From Phaeodactylum tricornutum CCAP 1055/1 (lineage: Eukaryota > Bacillariophyta > Bacillariophyceae > Surirellales > Neidiaceae), in contig NC_011690.1 of the NCBI RefSeq assembly GCF_000150955.2, forward strand, positions 248,001-312,000: 64,000 bases of DNA, written 5' to 3'. The position numbers were made by a program, and so were the translations under genes. Under the pieces are notes generated by a model. It ran no database searches, was not told where the DNA came from, and was given only the letters and a program-made list of their open reading frames with translations. Positions within the stretch are counted from its first letter, which is position 1. Every line of letters begins with the position of its first letter. Shown here piece after piece: positions 1 to 11,300 of the stretch.

Positions 1-2012
1 AGTGAGAAAGTCGCGATCGGATTGTGCGCCCAACAGTGGAAAAGTGTTGCGAAGACGTGGCCTCCGTCGTCATCATCGTCATCATCCACCTCCTTGAATA
101 CATTCGATCTTGCTCCGGAGGATTCGATGAATGCTGTCGCAAGAGTGGTCCTCAAATCTTGAAGTTCCGAAGCCGTCAAAAGGATCAAATTGAGAGTCTG
201 TACCATCGTACTCACAAACTGCAGAGTCTCAATATCAGCTACTTCACCGTCGTCCTTCATTTCATATGATGCCATGGTATCTGCCATGCGAATATAAACG
301 CTCTTGGCGTTCAGCAAGACGCAAAGCTTGCGGATAATCAGTGATCCTCGAGTTTCTAGCAACCGCCGATCTTTTGCAAACAGATTCAGGATCGCGTTTA
401 GTACCATTTGAAACTGAATCTCTTCCGTCTCTTCAGCGTAGCCCAATTCATCTTGTTGGGCTAGTGAAATACGCGACAATACTTGCAGATCCAATAGAAT
501 GACGGCATCACTGGGATCAGAAAGCGTGCGTAAAAGCACAGGCAGCAAGTCCTCGGTAAAATCGTTCATGTCAGCCTTGCGTTTTTCCATGAGCATGTTG
601 ATCCATCCCAGTGCCGCTAATTTGGTCGGCACGTCATCTTTGTGCAGTAATTCATTCGTAAGGGTGTCCAACAAGGGTTTGAGCTCGAAATCGCTACTGG
701 TTTCGCGTACCATAGTCATGCAGTCATCGTTTGTTCGCTCAGCCACCAGTCGAATCTCATTCTCTTCGTCGGAAATGCACCACAGAACAGCTCCTAGAAT
801 TTCGGCTTGAATGGGTAACAAAGCATCGCCTCCGGAATAGGGATGATGAATAAGCTCGGACAGCCAAGTTTCGGCGGTTAAGCGATTCAAGCGCTCTTTT
901 GATCGACATTGAACGACTAGAATAGAAATGATGGGTCCAAATTCAACCACTGCACTGACAGTAACTTCGCGCAAAAAGTCTGACAATGCAGAGTCTGCAG
1001 CTTGTCGGATCTCGCGATTGGAGTCGCTTAGCATATTGAAAAGTCCATCCAGGAACTCGGGCAAGTAATCGATCATAGATATATCAGGAATCGTATCTAG
1101 CACAGTAATCCAACCGACTAGCAACTGGCGAATGTAAGGATTGGTTCTCCGAATGTAATTTTGCAACAGAGGTAGAAACTGCTCGACGTGAAATGTTTCC
1201 GTTTCCGTAACAATGTCCTTTACAAGCTTGTCCAACAAATTTGCTCCGTTTTTAACATCCACATCGACGTCCGCAAAGAGTTTGGCCAATCCCTCAAAGA
1301 TTTGATTGAAGTGGGTCAGAATGAACTGCCGCGATACTTTGGCAATATTATAAACGGATTCACACGCGTAATAGCGTACTCGCGCTTCGGGATCGTCGAA
1401 ACAATGCAATACCGGTGGCAACAATGCGTTTAAAAAGTTGCGCGCATTCTGATGCAAGCCGATTGCCGTGGCCGCCAAGCCTATCAGTCCACCTTTTCGA
1501 TAATTCGAATTCATGCTCGTACAAAAATCGTTCGATAGAACCGTAATCACGCTACGTATCATCCCGATATTATTGGCTTCCTGTAGACTTTTGATAAGGG
1601 CTTCAATTTCGAGCGCTGCATTTTTTCGTTTGTCGTTCGAACGATCGCCTAAACCCCGTTGGACGACCGGGGGCAGAGGCGATTCCATCGATAACACGTG
1701 AGGTTGGCCGGGAGGTTGCTGCTGATACGATGGAAATCCAAGGTGCCCGTGTAGGTAAGAGTGACCGGAAGAGGATACCACCGCCGGAGTTGGACCAGTG
1801 GCAGCGGCTCCGTGTGGTTGGTGGAATCGGTTCTGGACCGGTGGGGTCGCCCTGTTTCCATCCGGTTTGCGTCGAACTGGCCTCGGAGGCGGTTGCTGCG
1901 ATGGGGCCGATGTCGACAGAGGACGTGATGTAGTTTGATCATTTGAAATCACATTGCGACTGTGCGACCCTTCCTCATCTGACGGTTGAACAGAATTACT
2001 GTTGTTTGCCAT
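1..2012 (-). CDS. VAC14: VAC14 homologue, scaffold of the PIKfyve/Fab1 complex (3' end outside window)
   Basis: Reading from the ATG at 2012 the frame stays open to the window edge (about 670 residues). After a Pro/Gln-rich N-terminus of about 130 residues comes a segment very like the Vac14 N-terminal HEAT region: NSNYRKGGLIGLAATAIGL, then RVRYYACESVYNIAKV, DVDVDVKNGANLLDKLVKDIV and IDYLPEFLDGLFNML. Further HEAT-like helices follow, ending near the edge in an acidic patch after an IESSGARSNVF stretch. In other eukaryotes Vac14 holds the PI3P 5-kinase Fab1/PIKfyve and the phosphatase Fig4 together on endosome or vacuole membranes and so controls PI(3,5)P2. The C-terminal Fig4/Fab1-binding part lies beyond position 1. 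No intron is needed in the visible part. Confidence 0.93.
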   Translation of the reverse strand, partial: MANNSNSVQPSDEEGSHSRNVISNDQTTSRPLSTSAPSQQPPPRPVRRKPDGNRATPPVQNRFHQPHGAAATGPTPAVVSSSGHSYLHGHLGFPSYQQQPPGQPHVLSMESPLPPVVQRGLGDRSNDKRKNAALEIEALIKSLQEANNIGMIRSVITVLSNDFCTSMNSNYRKGGLIGLAATAIGLHQNARNFLNALLPPVLHCFDDPEARVRYYACESVYNIAKVSRQFILTHFNQIFEGLAKLFADVDVDVKNGANLLDKLVKDIVTETETFHVEQFLPLLQNYIRRTNPYIRQLLVGWITVLDTIPDISMIDYLPEFLDGLFNMLSDSNREIRQAADSALSDFLREVTVSAVVEFGPIISILVVQCRSKERLNRLTAETWLSELIHHPYSGGDALLPIQAEILGAVLWCISDEENEIRLVAERTNDDCMTMVRETSSDFELKPLLDTLTNELLHKDDVPTKLAALGWINMLMEKRKADMNDFTEDLLPVLLRTLSDPSDAVILLDLQVLSRISLAQQDELGYAEETEEIQFQMVLNAILNLFAKDRRLLETRGSLIIRKLCVLLNAKSVYIRMADTMASYEMKDDGEVADIETLQFVSTMVQTLNLILLTASELQDLRTTLATAFIESSGARSNVFKEVDDDDDDDGGHVFATLFHCWAHNPIATFS

Positions 2013-2363
2013 GTTTGCAACCAAGCGGATAGGAGGAAATGCCGACTGTTGTGGGGGTTTGGGGAACAGCGAGAGTTTGATATTCGTACGCCACGACTAA
2101 GGAAGAACTACCGTCGAACGCCAAGAAAATAGACATACCGTTCGACAACTAATCTAAGGCTTTCGTACGCATTCACTGGGAGTGCAGAGATCGGGGGGAA
2201 GATTTACGGGACGGTTTTGTATGAAGTCGGATATCGACTCATTTTGCTTTCTTTTTTCCGTGATAGCTGCAAGAACTATATTGTCTATTTTTTATAATCC
2301 AACATCTCGCTGTCTGCCAGTAGCGGAGGTAGCTGCCACTCTTGAAGTGCGACTTCGACGGTC
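2013..2363. other. intergenic, VAC14 upstream region
   Basis: About 350 bases between the VAC14 start and the tRNA. Short open frames here have no family resemblance. I see no repeat or RNA gene. Confidence 0.5.
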
Positions 2364-2437
2364 GCTTTCGTAGCTCAGCTGGTTAGAGCGTGGGTCTAAT
2401 AAACCCAAGGTCGCGGGTTCGATCCCCGCCGAGAGTA
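2364..2437 (+). tRNA. tRNA-Ile (anticodon AAT)
   Basis: A full 74-base cloverleaf. The acceptor GCTTTCG pairs with CGAGAGT (two G-T wobbles), with discriminator A at 2437. The D stem is GCTC/GAGC, the anticodon stem TGGGT/ACCCA with loop CTAATAA (anticodon AAT at 2398-2400), and the T stem GCGGG/CCCGC with loop TTCGATC. The internal pol III promoter is visible: A box TAGCTCAGCTGG at 2371-2382 and B box GGTTCGATCCC at 2416-2426. There is no intron and CCA is not encoded, as usual for a nuclear gene. A34 would be edited to inosine, which is known for eukaryotic tRNA-Ile(AAT). A clear T run is not seen directly downstream. Confidence 0.95.
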
Positions 2438-2624
2438 CAATTACTTTTGATATAGTTCCGAATACTTTTTCATTAGTGAAACCACTTTACACCTGACGAT
2501 TCTTACGATCAAACTATCGACTTATCTAGTTCCACTCTACGCTTTTTAATGTACATACTAAGGTCAAGCCGGATGCGGCCTAGATAGTTGGTTTAAGAAA
2601 GGTAGAATTGCTCTGTCAAGCCAC

Positions 2625-3725
2625 TTAGCGGTAACCGTTCCGCCTACCACTGTCGTCACGTCTTGACTGCTTTCGCGAGCGACGTCGCCTAACCTTATCA
2701 GAGTCCGCAGTTACATCGGTGTCGTCTCGGTGGCTACGTTTTCTGTTATACGATTTGTGCCGTTCCTTGTCCACGGATGAGTGTCTCTCTTGCTTCCTTC
2801 GTTTGTATTTTCGTCGTCTTCTGTTTTCCTCGCTGGTATCGCTACTGGAGCTGCATTCATCTGAATGTGAATAGCGTTCTTCTCGTGCGCGATGACTCGT
2901 TTCTTTTTCAACTGATTTCCCGTCTTTGTCGACAGCTTTCTTCGGCATAATACTGGTTGCCGAAGGTGCACTACCACGTAAATTAAACGGATTCCATCCA
3001 GACAGCTCGCATTCCCGGTCACCCCGACTATGTCCCCATACGCCACACTTCAGGCAGCGCACATTCCGGATTTGGGTGCCCAGCGGTTTGAATTGAACGG
3101 CACTCGAAGTTTCGTCCACTCCTTTGACCCGTGGTGCGTTGGCCAGCGCAGGAAAGCGTTGGATCTGCTCATCCAGCGTGACCGTATTTTTATCGTGATT
3201 CCGCCCAACGGCCTTTTCCAAGGCGGACATTGTTTTCTTTTCGCGCGTGGCTTCTACCGACGTTCCTTGCAAGACCGTTCCAAATATGGTTTTGGTCGAG
3301 AAGGGTGCCTCGTCGTTGGAGGCGTTATCGTCGTTATAGTTAGGAGCCGCAGCAGCGGCAAGCATTTGACGAAACGCTGCGGCTGCATCGTTGTCACCGG
3401 GTTGACGTTCAACGAAATCGTTCCTACCAGTTTCCGTATGTGCGGCAGGTGTCTCCTTCAAGTCCACCGCTGGTCCTCTCTGGTTGGGATTGGCCTTTCC
3501 TTCCAGCCCGGGTGGCGGTTTGTAGAGAAAAGCAAGTTTTGGCTGATCACCTCGCGACTTGGCGAGTTCTTCGTCATCTCTCTCTCGCTGGAGCTGCCGG
3601 GCACGTTGTTGGACACGCTTTTCTTCCTGTTTGGTTCGTTCTTGGCGTTCCCAGACTCTCTTTTGATTCGTTAGATTTTGGGGATTGAAAGACTTTTTCG
3701 AGAGGAACTTGAGTCCAGCAACCAT
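2625..3725 (-). CDS. CIR1: CIR1-like protein (Cir_N domain, zinc knuckle, basic/RS-like tail)
   Basis: Single exon, 366 residues, ATG at 3725. The N-terminus (LKFLSKKSFNPQNLTNQKRVW, then a Lys/Arg/Glu helix to about residue 55, then LAFLYKPPPGLEG) matches the Cir_N domain of the CBF1-interacting corepressor CIR1. The middle has the family signature QIRNVRCLKCGVWGHSRGD with ligands C-x2-C-x4-H-x6-C, a zinc-knuckle-like site directly after the conserved QIRNV. The last 110 residues are rich in Arg, Lys, Ser and Asp (RRRRKYKRRKQERH, KVRRRRSRKQSRRDD), as in proteins of nuclear speckles. In animals CIR1 links CBF1 to histone deacetylase and associates with splicing factors. Diatoms lack Notch signalling, so I infer a splicing-related role here. 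Confidence 0.88.
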   Translation of the reverse strand: MVAGLKFLSKKSFNPQNLTNQKRVWERQERTKQEEKRVQQRARQLQRERDDEELAKSRGDQPKLAFLYKPPPGLEGKANPNQRGPAVDLKETPAAHTETGRNDFVERQPGDNDAAAAFRQMLAAAAAPNYNDDNASNDEAPFSTKTIFGTVLQGTSVEATREKKTMSALEKAVGRNHDKNTVTLDEQIQRFPALANAPRVKGVDETSSAVQFKPLGTQIRNVRCLKCGVWGHSRGDRECELSGWNPFNLRGSAPSATSIMPKKAVDKDGKSVEKETSHRAREERYSHSDECSSSSDTSEENRRRRKYKRRKQERHSSVDKERHKSYNRKRSHRDDTDVTADSDKVRRRRSRKQSRRDDSGRRNGYR

Positions 3726-4384
3726 ACTAGCTTAGGCTTTGGGAACGAGTTGTGATCTGGCGACTGTTATGTATCCCGATCGTGCTCTTACAGTGGTGGT
3801 GGTGGTATATAAATATTTTACTGCAGCCGCCGAAATCACAGTCAATCCCATTGTGACAGGTTTTGTCGGGACCGATCTCGTAGTGGTCGGCTGCGCTGAC
3901 AGTGAAAGGTATTCGGTCGATCCACAAAATTTTTGGTCTGCCTGTCGTTGTACCACGAGCCTTTCAATGCGACTCATCGAAAACTTGTAAATAGGGGCAC
4001 GATCTTGTCACGTCGGACTTTTCTAAAGAATTTCGTTCATAACTTTTGATTTCAAATCAGAATAAAATCCTGCAATCTTGTATACCTACAATTACCTCGC
4101 TTGCGATCCTGAGAGACGTCGGACTACAATTCAAAATCCAAGTCCCCATCCACGGCAGGTCTTCCCGAAATCGGAAATTTGCTCGGTTGCTCATGACAAT
4201 CAGTTTCAGTGTTTGCAAGGTGGTGGATACGAAGTGTCATCGGTTTATTTGCCTTTCTTTTCGCAAGAGAGAGCGTACGCCAGAAAAGGGGATCTCTGAA
4301 GCGCTGTTGATAGTATTATCGTCGTGTGAATCGATAAAATTCTGAGGCAGTCAGCAGCACCGGAAACGCTCCATTTGGTTAACC
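3726..4384. other. intergenic, shared upstream region of CIR1 and SMC2
   Basis: About 660 bases between two divergently transcribed genes. It contains TCACAGTCAA (3836-3845), the near copy TGACAGTGA (3897-3905) and a short GGT run at 3794-3806. The small open frames show no coding signal I can support. Confidence 0.5.
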
Positions 4385-7300
4385 ATGTTCATTCAAGAAA
4401 TTGTCATTGATGGTTTCAAGTCCTACGCTCGTCGAACAGTCGTGGAGGGGTAAGATAAAGCGAGTGACCTTTATGAAGGTCGGATTTTGTTTCGTGCTAA
4501 ATCTCACGTCTTTGCACGATGTACTATAGTTTCGATCCTCACTTCAACGCCATTACCGGCTTGAACGGGTCTGGTAAATCCAACATTCTCGACGCCATTT
4601 GCTTCGTGCTCGGTATAACGAACCTGTCCCAGGTACGCGCCGGAAATCTTTCCGAGCTCGTCTACAAACAAGGACAGGCTGGAGTAAACAAAGCCACCGT
4701 TACGATCATTTTCAACAACGAGGACGAATCTTCCAGTCCAGTAGGTTACGAGCAATGCCCTCAGGTTACCGTCACACGCCAGGTTTTGATCGGCGGCAAG
4801 AGCAAATATCTCATTAATGGACGCAATGCCCCCGCGAATCAGGTACAGAATCTTTTCCATTCGGTACAGCTCAACGTGAACAATCCCCACTTCCTCATTA
4901 TGCAAGGACGCATCACCAAGGTCTTGAATATGAAGCCGCACGAAATTCTCGGTATGGTCGAAGAAGCTGCCGGTACCCGCATGTATGAAACGAAACGCGT
5001 CGGTGCCTTGAAAACGATTGAGAAAAAGCAGCTCAAGCTGGATGAACTCAACGCAGTTCTAGCCGAAGAAATTACACCCACTTTGGAACGATTGAGGGGC
5101 GAAAAACAATCCTACCTTAAATGGAGCAAGAACAACGCTGACATGGAGCGTATTGAACGTTTCGTCATTGCCAATGAATTCATGCAGGCACAGAAGGCTT
5201 TGGATAATAACACAGAAGGCTCCGCCGAAATGGAAGAGCAGGTTGCCATTCTAGACGACAAGACTTCGCAAATTCGAGAACTCATTGTTGCCAAGGAACG
5301 CGAGATTGAAGAGCGCTCGTCCTCCCTCAAAGGAGAGTTTGAGAATTCACATAACGAAGCAAAAGTTTTGGAAGAGCAGCGCTCCAAAGATCTCGTCAAA
5401 ATAACTTCCTCCTGGAAAAATGCAAAGACCAATGTTACCAAGGCAGAGAGCGACCTGGACGCGGCGCGAAGTCTCGTCACTGAAACGAAACAAGCGGTAG
5501 TTGCCAAGGAAAGCGACATCGCTACTGAATCGCAGAGCATTGAACACAAGATTCTGGCTGCCAAAGAGGCTGAGGAACGACTTGCACGGCTAACTCTGGA
5601 CTACCAGAACATGTCGGCCGGTATCAGTTCCACAGAAGGAGACGAAGGCCGTACATTACCGGAACAGATAAGCAAGGCGCACAGCGATTCAAAGTCAGCC
5701 GAGGCAAAGGTGCAGCAAGCCAGCATGAAGATGAAGCACTTGTCAAAAGAGTTGAAGGTATGTGTACTTGTCGATATTTTTGGTTTAGTTTTTTACCCTT
5801 TCGACTCAAGAGCCAAATTGCTCTGACTGTTTCCAGCTGGTCGAGAAAGACCTCCAAAAGGAAGGGAAAACTGCTGAAAAGATGGCCCAGAAGCGTGCAG
5901 TAGCAGCTCACAAAGTAGAGGATTGCCGTGGCAAGCTTAAAGATATGGGCTTTTCGCCGGAAGAGTTCAATGCTCTGGATCAAGAAAAGACAGACCTGGA
6001 AATTACCGTCTCGGAGTTGTCGGAGCGCGTTGACACGCTTTCCGCACAGCTTGAAGGGAGGCTCCGTTTCAAATATTCCGATCCCGTGCGTGGGTTTGAT
6101 CGTAGCAAGGTCAAGGGGCTTGTGGCAAAGCTCATCGAAGTGAAGGATCACAAGAATGCTACTGCTTTGGAGGTTGTTGCCGGTGGAAAGCTGTATCAAG
6201 TCGTGGTCGACGAAGCAATTACTGGTAAAGCGCTTTTGGACCGCGGCAAGTTAGAGCGACGTGTGACCATCATCCCACTGGACAAGATCAAGCCGCGTAA
6301 TGTTAGTCACACTGCTTCGGAACTAGCCAATGATATTTCCCAGTCGCTCGATTCGAGGGCTTCTCCGGCAATCGAATTAGTTGGTTTCGATGAAGAGGTT
6401 CGTAGTGCCGTTGAGTACGTCTTTGGCTCAACTATTGTGGTCGACGGCATGAAAGCTGCAAACGCTATCTGCGATGCAACAAAAACACGGACCGTTACCT
6501 TGGAAGGCGACGTTTACGATCCGTCGGGGACTATATCTGGTGGCTCCAACAACCAATTGGGGACAACTCTAGTCAAGCTCACTGAACTAACTCAAGTGAC
6601 AAGTAAGCTCGACGAAAAGCGCTCGCTCCTTGCTTCTATATCGATGAAAGTGAAGTCTATGGCTACGCATGCTTCTTCCTACGACAAGCTCAGCGCAACT
6701 TTGGAGCTAGCAGAGGCGGAACTGAGCAATATCGATAAGCATCTGTCACAGACTAGCTTTGGTATGCTGGTTGAGCAGCGTGATTCTATGGCTGCCGAAC
6801 TGGAAGCGGCCCAGAACGAGTCGATTGAAATGGAAGAGGAGAAAGAAAAAAAGTGGACACTCTTTGTCAATCTCCAGGCACAAGAAGCTGAATTGACCGA
6901 GCGTCGAGAACAACGCTTAGCTGAGATTGATCAAGCGGTCAAAGATGCAAAAGCTGACACTGTTGAGAAAGGGCGCATCGCTCGACAGGCGGACTCAAAA
7001 TCTCAAACATTTTCTTTGGAACTCGATAGTCTCCAAGCTGAGGTCGCAGCAGCAGAGGAAGCCGTTTCAGTAGCGGAGCAACTACTTGATGAGGCCACGG
7101 GTGACGAATCGAAGGTACAAATGAAAGTTGGAGAAGTTCGCGCGCTGTACGAAGAAGCGAAGAAAGAGTTGGATGAACTTGACGGCCGCCTAAATTTATA
7201 CTCTGCCAAGCTTGTGGAGCTCAAACGCGCCAAGAGCTATCTCGTCAAAGAAGCCGAAGTGGCAACCTTGGAAGCCAAGAAATTGTCCGTGACTATCACT

Positions 7301-8248
7301 CGGATTCACAAGGAACGAAGTGGGGCGGAAAAGCTTGTTGCCACATTGATGAAAAAGTATGCTTGGATCGACAGCGAAAAGAGCGCTTTCGGGGTGCCCG
7401 GGGGAGACTACGACTTCGAAGAAACAAACCCGCGCCATGTTGGGCAACAGCTACAGTCTCTCAAAGCCGAACAGGAATCCTTGGTAAGCACTTCATGCTG
7501 TTTAAAACCTTTTCAAAGGTACACTCACATTTGCATCTCCACATAGTCCAAGAAAATCAATAAGAAAGTTATGGGAATGATTGAGAAAGCAGAAGGGGAA
7601 TACACTGAGCTTTTGCGAAAGCGGAAGGTGGTCGAGAACGACAAGAAGAAGATACAGGCCGTCATTGAGGAATTGGACGTTAAAAAAAAATCGGAACTCG
7701 AGCGTACTTGGGTCAAGGTCAATCGGGATTTTGGATCCATATTTTCGACACTGTTGCCCGGCGCTTTTGCGAAACTTGAACCTCCGGATGGCATGAAAGC
7801 CTGGGAGGGTCTCGAAGTGAAGGTGGCTTTCGGTGACGTCTGGAAAGACAGTCTGAGCGAACTCAGTGGTGGACAGCGGTCTCTATTGGCTTTGTCCCTA
7901 ATTCTGTCATTGCTACTTTTCAAGCCTGCCCCAATGTACATTCTTGATGAAGTCGATGCCGCTCTGGATTTGAGTCATACCCAGAACATCGGAAATATGT
8001 TGAAAACCCACTTTTCGCAGAGTCAGTTCGTTGTCGTGTCGCTGAAAGAAGGCATGTTCAACAATGCCAATGTCATTTTCAGAACGAAGTTTGTGGACGG
8101 GATTTCTACGGTTACTAGAACAATTGGAATTGGGTCCAGCCGCAATCGTGCCTTAGCCGAATCTGACAACGCCGACTCCACCAATACTTCTGAAAAAGGA
8201 CGAACAGAGCAGTCAAGGAGAATTGGCAAAGAAAATACTGTAGTTTAA
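4385..8248 (+). CDS. SMC2: SMC2, condensin core ATPase subunit
   Basis: Four exons: 4385-4449, 4530-5757, 5837-7483, 7547-8248, all with GT-AG introns of 63-80 bases, giving 1213 residues, the usual SMC2 length. Exon 1 encodes [22 protein letters not shown] Gly codon split by intron 1 joins it to [18 protein letters not shown] (Walker A, residues 32-39). Two long coiled coils flank the hinge (about 515-670). The C-terminal head has the ABC signature [10 protein letters not shown] (SGGQ 1087-1090) and Walker [14 protein letters not shown] (DEVDAALD 1114-1121). SMC2 pairs with SMC4 and the condensin kleisin subunits to compact mitotic chromosomes. SMC2 is favoured over SMC4 by the N-terminus and by [14 protein letters not shown] before the head. 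Its 3' end faces the next gene across 111 bases. Confidence 0.97.
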
Positions 8249-8359
8249 GGGTTTTGTCGACAGCTCACAGTCCAGCATAATTGTAGTGCTGTTTACAAGA
8301 ACTCTTGACGAATTTGATTTGATATCCTAGGTGAAGTGTGCATATACCAATACATGTAT

Positions 8360-11300
8360 CTACACTTTAATCGTTTCCACCGCCATTTCGTTAGATTTGG
8401 TAGACGTTACCGTCTCTGGCTTCACGCTCGGTTGAGAGGAAGCCTCGTGGTCTTCGCCATCCATGTCGTCCTTCTCAGAGCAAGTACGCTCGTGAACGCT
8501 CCACTTCAAGCCCGTTTCGCTCAATTTTTCAACGTATTCGCTTTTTAGCTTGTCTTTTGCGAACGCCGATCTCTGGCGGTTGATCCATCGGCCGAGCGCA
8601 CGAGGCGGATAATCGTTGGTTCGATAGTTGGCAGGGACATTCCCATCCCATCCTCCGCCCTCCTTTTTCCTCTGGTCCACGTACTCACAAAGAGTTTCGT
8701 ACATGGAATCCCAGGAGTTGGTGGCAAGCATTGACCATTTCAGACCAACTTTCTCCAAATCTAGTTGACGGTCTTTCCTCAACTTTCCTGCATGGAATTG
8801 ACTTCGCTGACGATTGACCCAACGTCCAAGATTTTTGTCTTCGCCAGCAAACCGGCCATTTGATCGGTTCTTTATCTGATAATTCGTCGGGACGTTGCCA
8901 TCCCATTTCTTCCCCTTCGCCGCTTGTTCTTTGATATAAAGTCGTAATTCTTCCAGCATTTCGTTCCAAGAGTTGGAAGTTAGCACACTCCATTTTAAAC
9001 CTGCATCCAGAAGTCGTTGCTCGCGTTCACCTTTTAACGTTCCCTTGCTTTTGGCTGAACGCTGATTGTTAACCCAGCGACCCAACGCTTTGCCATCGAT
9101 TGACTTGTAACTCGTGGGTACGTTGCCATCCCATTGCCACTGATCAACCTCGGTCTGAGAAAATCCTTTCGTCTCTTCCTTTTTGCATTGGTCAACGTAC
9201 TCAACAAGGCATTCAAACATGCTTTCCCACTTTTGACTTGCTTGTCCTTTAGCAGCTTTGCTGGCTGCCGTGCTCCCTGAGAGCACCAAGTCCGGTACCA
9301 GCGGCAGATTGTCAGACATGGTCATCGACTTATTTGAAGCCTTCGGTGTGTGAGTTCCTCCGGGCGAAGCCGACCGTATCTGTGCCGGCTCAGGAGAATT
9401 GCGTTTGACACGCTTTTTGAAAGGCCCCGTCTTCTCTTTGTTCGCTTTATTCTCAGCTTTGCTTCTTGCGGTCGGTGGAATGTACCCAGCTTTCTTCCGA
9501 GCGCGTTCTTGAATACGCTTGATCTCATCATCTGTCAGAGAAGACCCGACCAACGAAGCATTTAGGTGAGCCCGCTCGTCGGAATTCAAGGAGAGATCGC
9601 TGTCGTCACGAGCTCGTTGCAACGGCAGCTGTCGTCGACTCGCATGCCTTTGGCGTTCTTTTGATATTGAACTACTTGAAGGATCGATAGCTGCAACTCC
9701 GGACAAGTCAGCGGCTTCTCCCGCATCGACCGCAGCCGCAACAGCTTCGTAATCGACCGAAATTCTTCCGGACGAAGTCGACCAGGATCTTGGACGGCCT
9801 TTGTGCCGCCCGTTATCGGACATGGCGCCTATCATAGGGGACGCATCGCTATCGGCATCACTGTCCATGCCCAACTCTCGTCGAAGCGCATCCAATGCAT
9901 GTGGACCGGCTGAGTTCGCGACCGTCTCCACAGCACCCGCCAATGCTTCGAGCTGATCTCCCATTGTAGCCATCGCCGCTGATACAAAAGCTTGCATGTC
10001 CCCTGATACCTCAATGCCGTCGAACAAAAGGCCCGAGAGCGAGACTTCCGACAACGACGCCACAGAGTTAAACCGTTCCCGTCCCAAAGAAATACGATTC
10101 GGAATTGCGTCTGGTGCCTCGTGCAAATCGTTGATAGAGTCTAATCCTGCGGCGGCATCCATAACATCGTCTGCCAAGTCCGCGTGCTGGAGAGCTGAGT
10201 GTGCCAAAGCAGCAGCTGTGGAGTCTGAACAGCCCCCACCAGCCAACGGGGCACTCAAATCAGACATGGCGCCCCAAGACTCTAAACGATGTCTTCCCGT
10301 CGGGTGTGAGGTATCTGAATGGCTCCCGAAATTTCCCGAGCTAAAATTTCCTTCCTGCGAGGGATTGGGAAAGGCTTCTAGCAGGATGCGTTGCCCCGAA
10401 CTTGCAAACGTTGAACTGCTTCGACTATCTTCATCTTCTAGATCATTTTTTGATGCCACCGCAGCTGTATCACCATTTGCGCCACTGAGTGCCTTGAGAT
10501 GGTCCATAGCACTAATTGCCGTCGGATGGACGCCTGTTAGCACACTTGGGGTATCTGTATTGGTAGTGTTGAATGACGGGTGTCTAAGATTGGAAACTGG
10601 TTCTGGCGGGGGGAACGGTAGCAACTCGTCCAGTTTCAAAGAGGAATCGTAGCTATCTTTGCGAGGCACTCCCTCGAAACTAGGAATGGTAATGTCTTGC
10701 GACCACTTTCGTTCGTTGAAGCCTGTCACGAATTGTACTGATAAATCGTGAGACATTTTGCGTCCCGGTATCGACGACGATACACCGTTAAGGAGAACAG
10801 ATTCGGTAAAATCATGAGAAGCCTTTCGTTTCTGTTCCGCCGCCGAATCTATTGAAGGCGTAGACGATTTTTCCTGTGCTCCTTTTCGTTTTTGCGATTT
10901 GACGTCCTCTTTAAACTGTACCGATGCATCGTGAGATCCCTTCCGTTCTGCGGGCACTTTGGTGTCCTTGTCAAACTTGACGGTATTCGAATCGTGCGAT
11001 CCTTTTCGCTTTCGTGCTTTGTGATCTGTTTCGAAAGGCATCTCAGAGCAACCAGAGCCTCTTTGCGATGATTGTTTACAATCGTTAGAATCATGAAGTG
11101 CTGGAAGCGGTACTTGAAGATGATTCCGAAGTGAAGAGGATGACTCTTGCGACCCTTTCCGTTTCGATTGACTGTGGATGCCTTGTGGATTGGAGTCATG
11201 TGATCCCTTTCGCTTTTTGCTCGGCAGCCGGTTTTCACTAATTTTCAGAGGCTTTGCATGATTGCTTGACTCATGAAGGCCTTCAGGAGACCGAGGAGTA

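Noticed and set aside
3030-3674. 214-codon open frame on the plus strand
   Set aside because: It is antisense to the well-supported CIR1 gene; its Cys/Leu/Arg-rich text is typical of a shadow frame.
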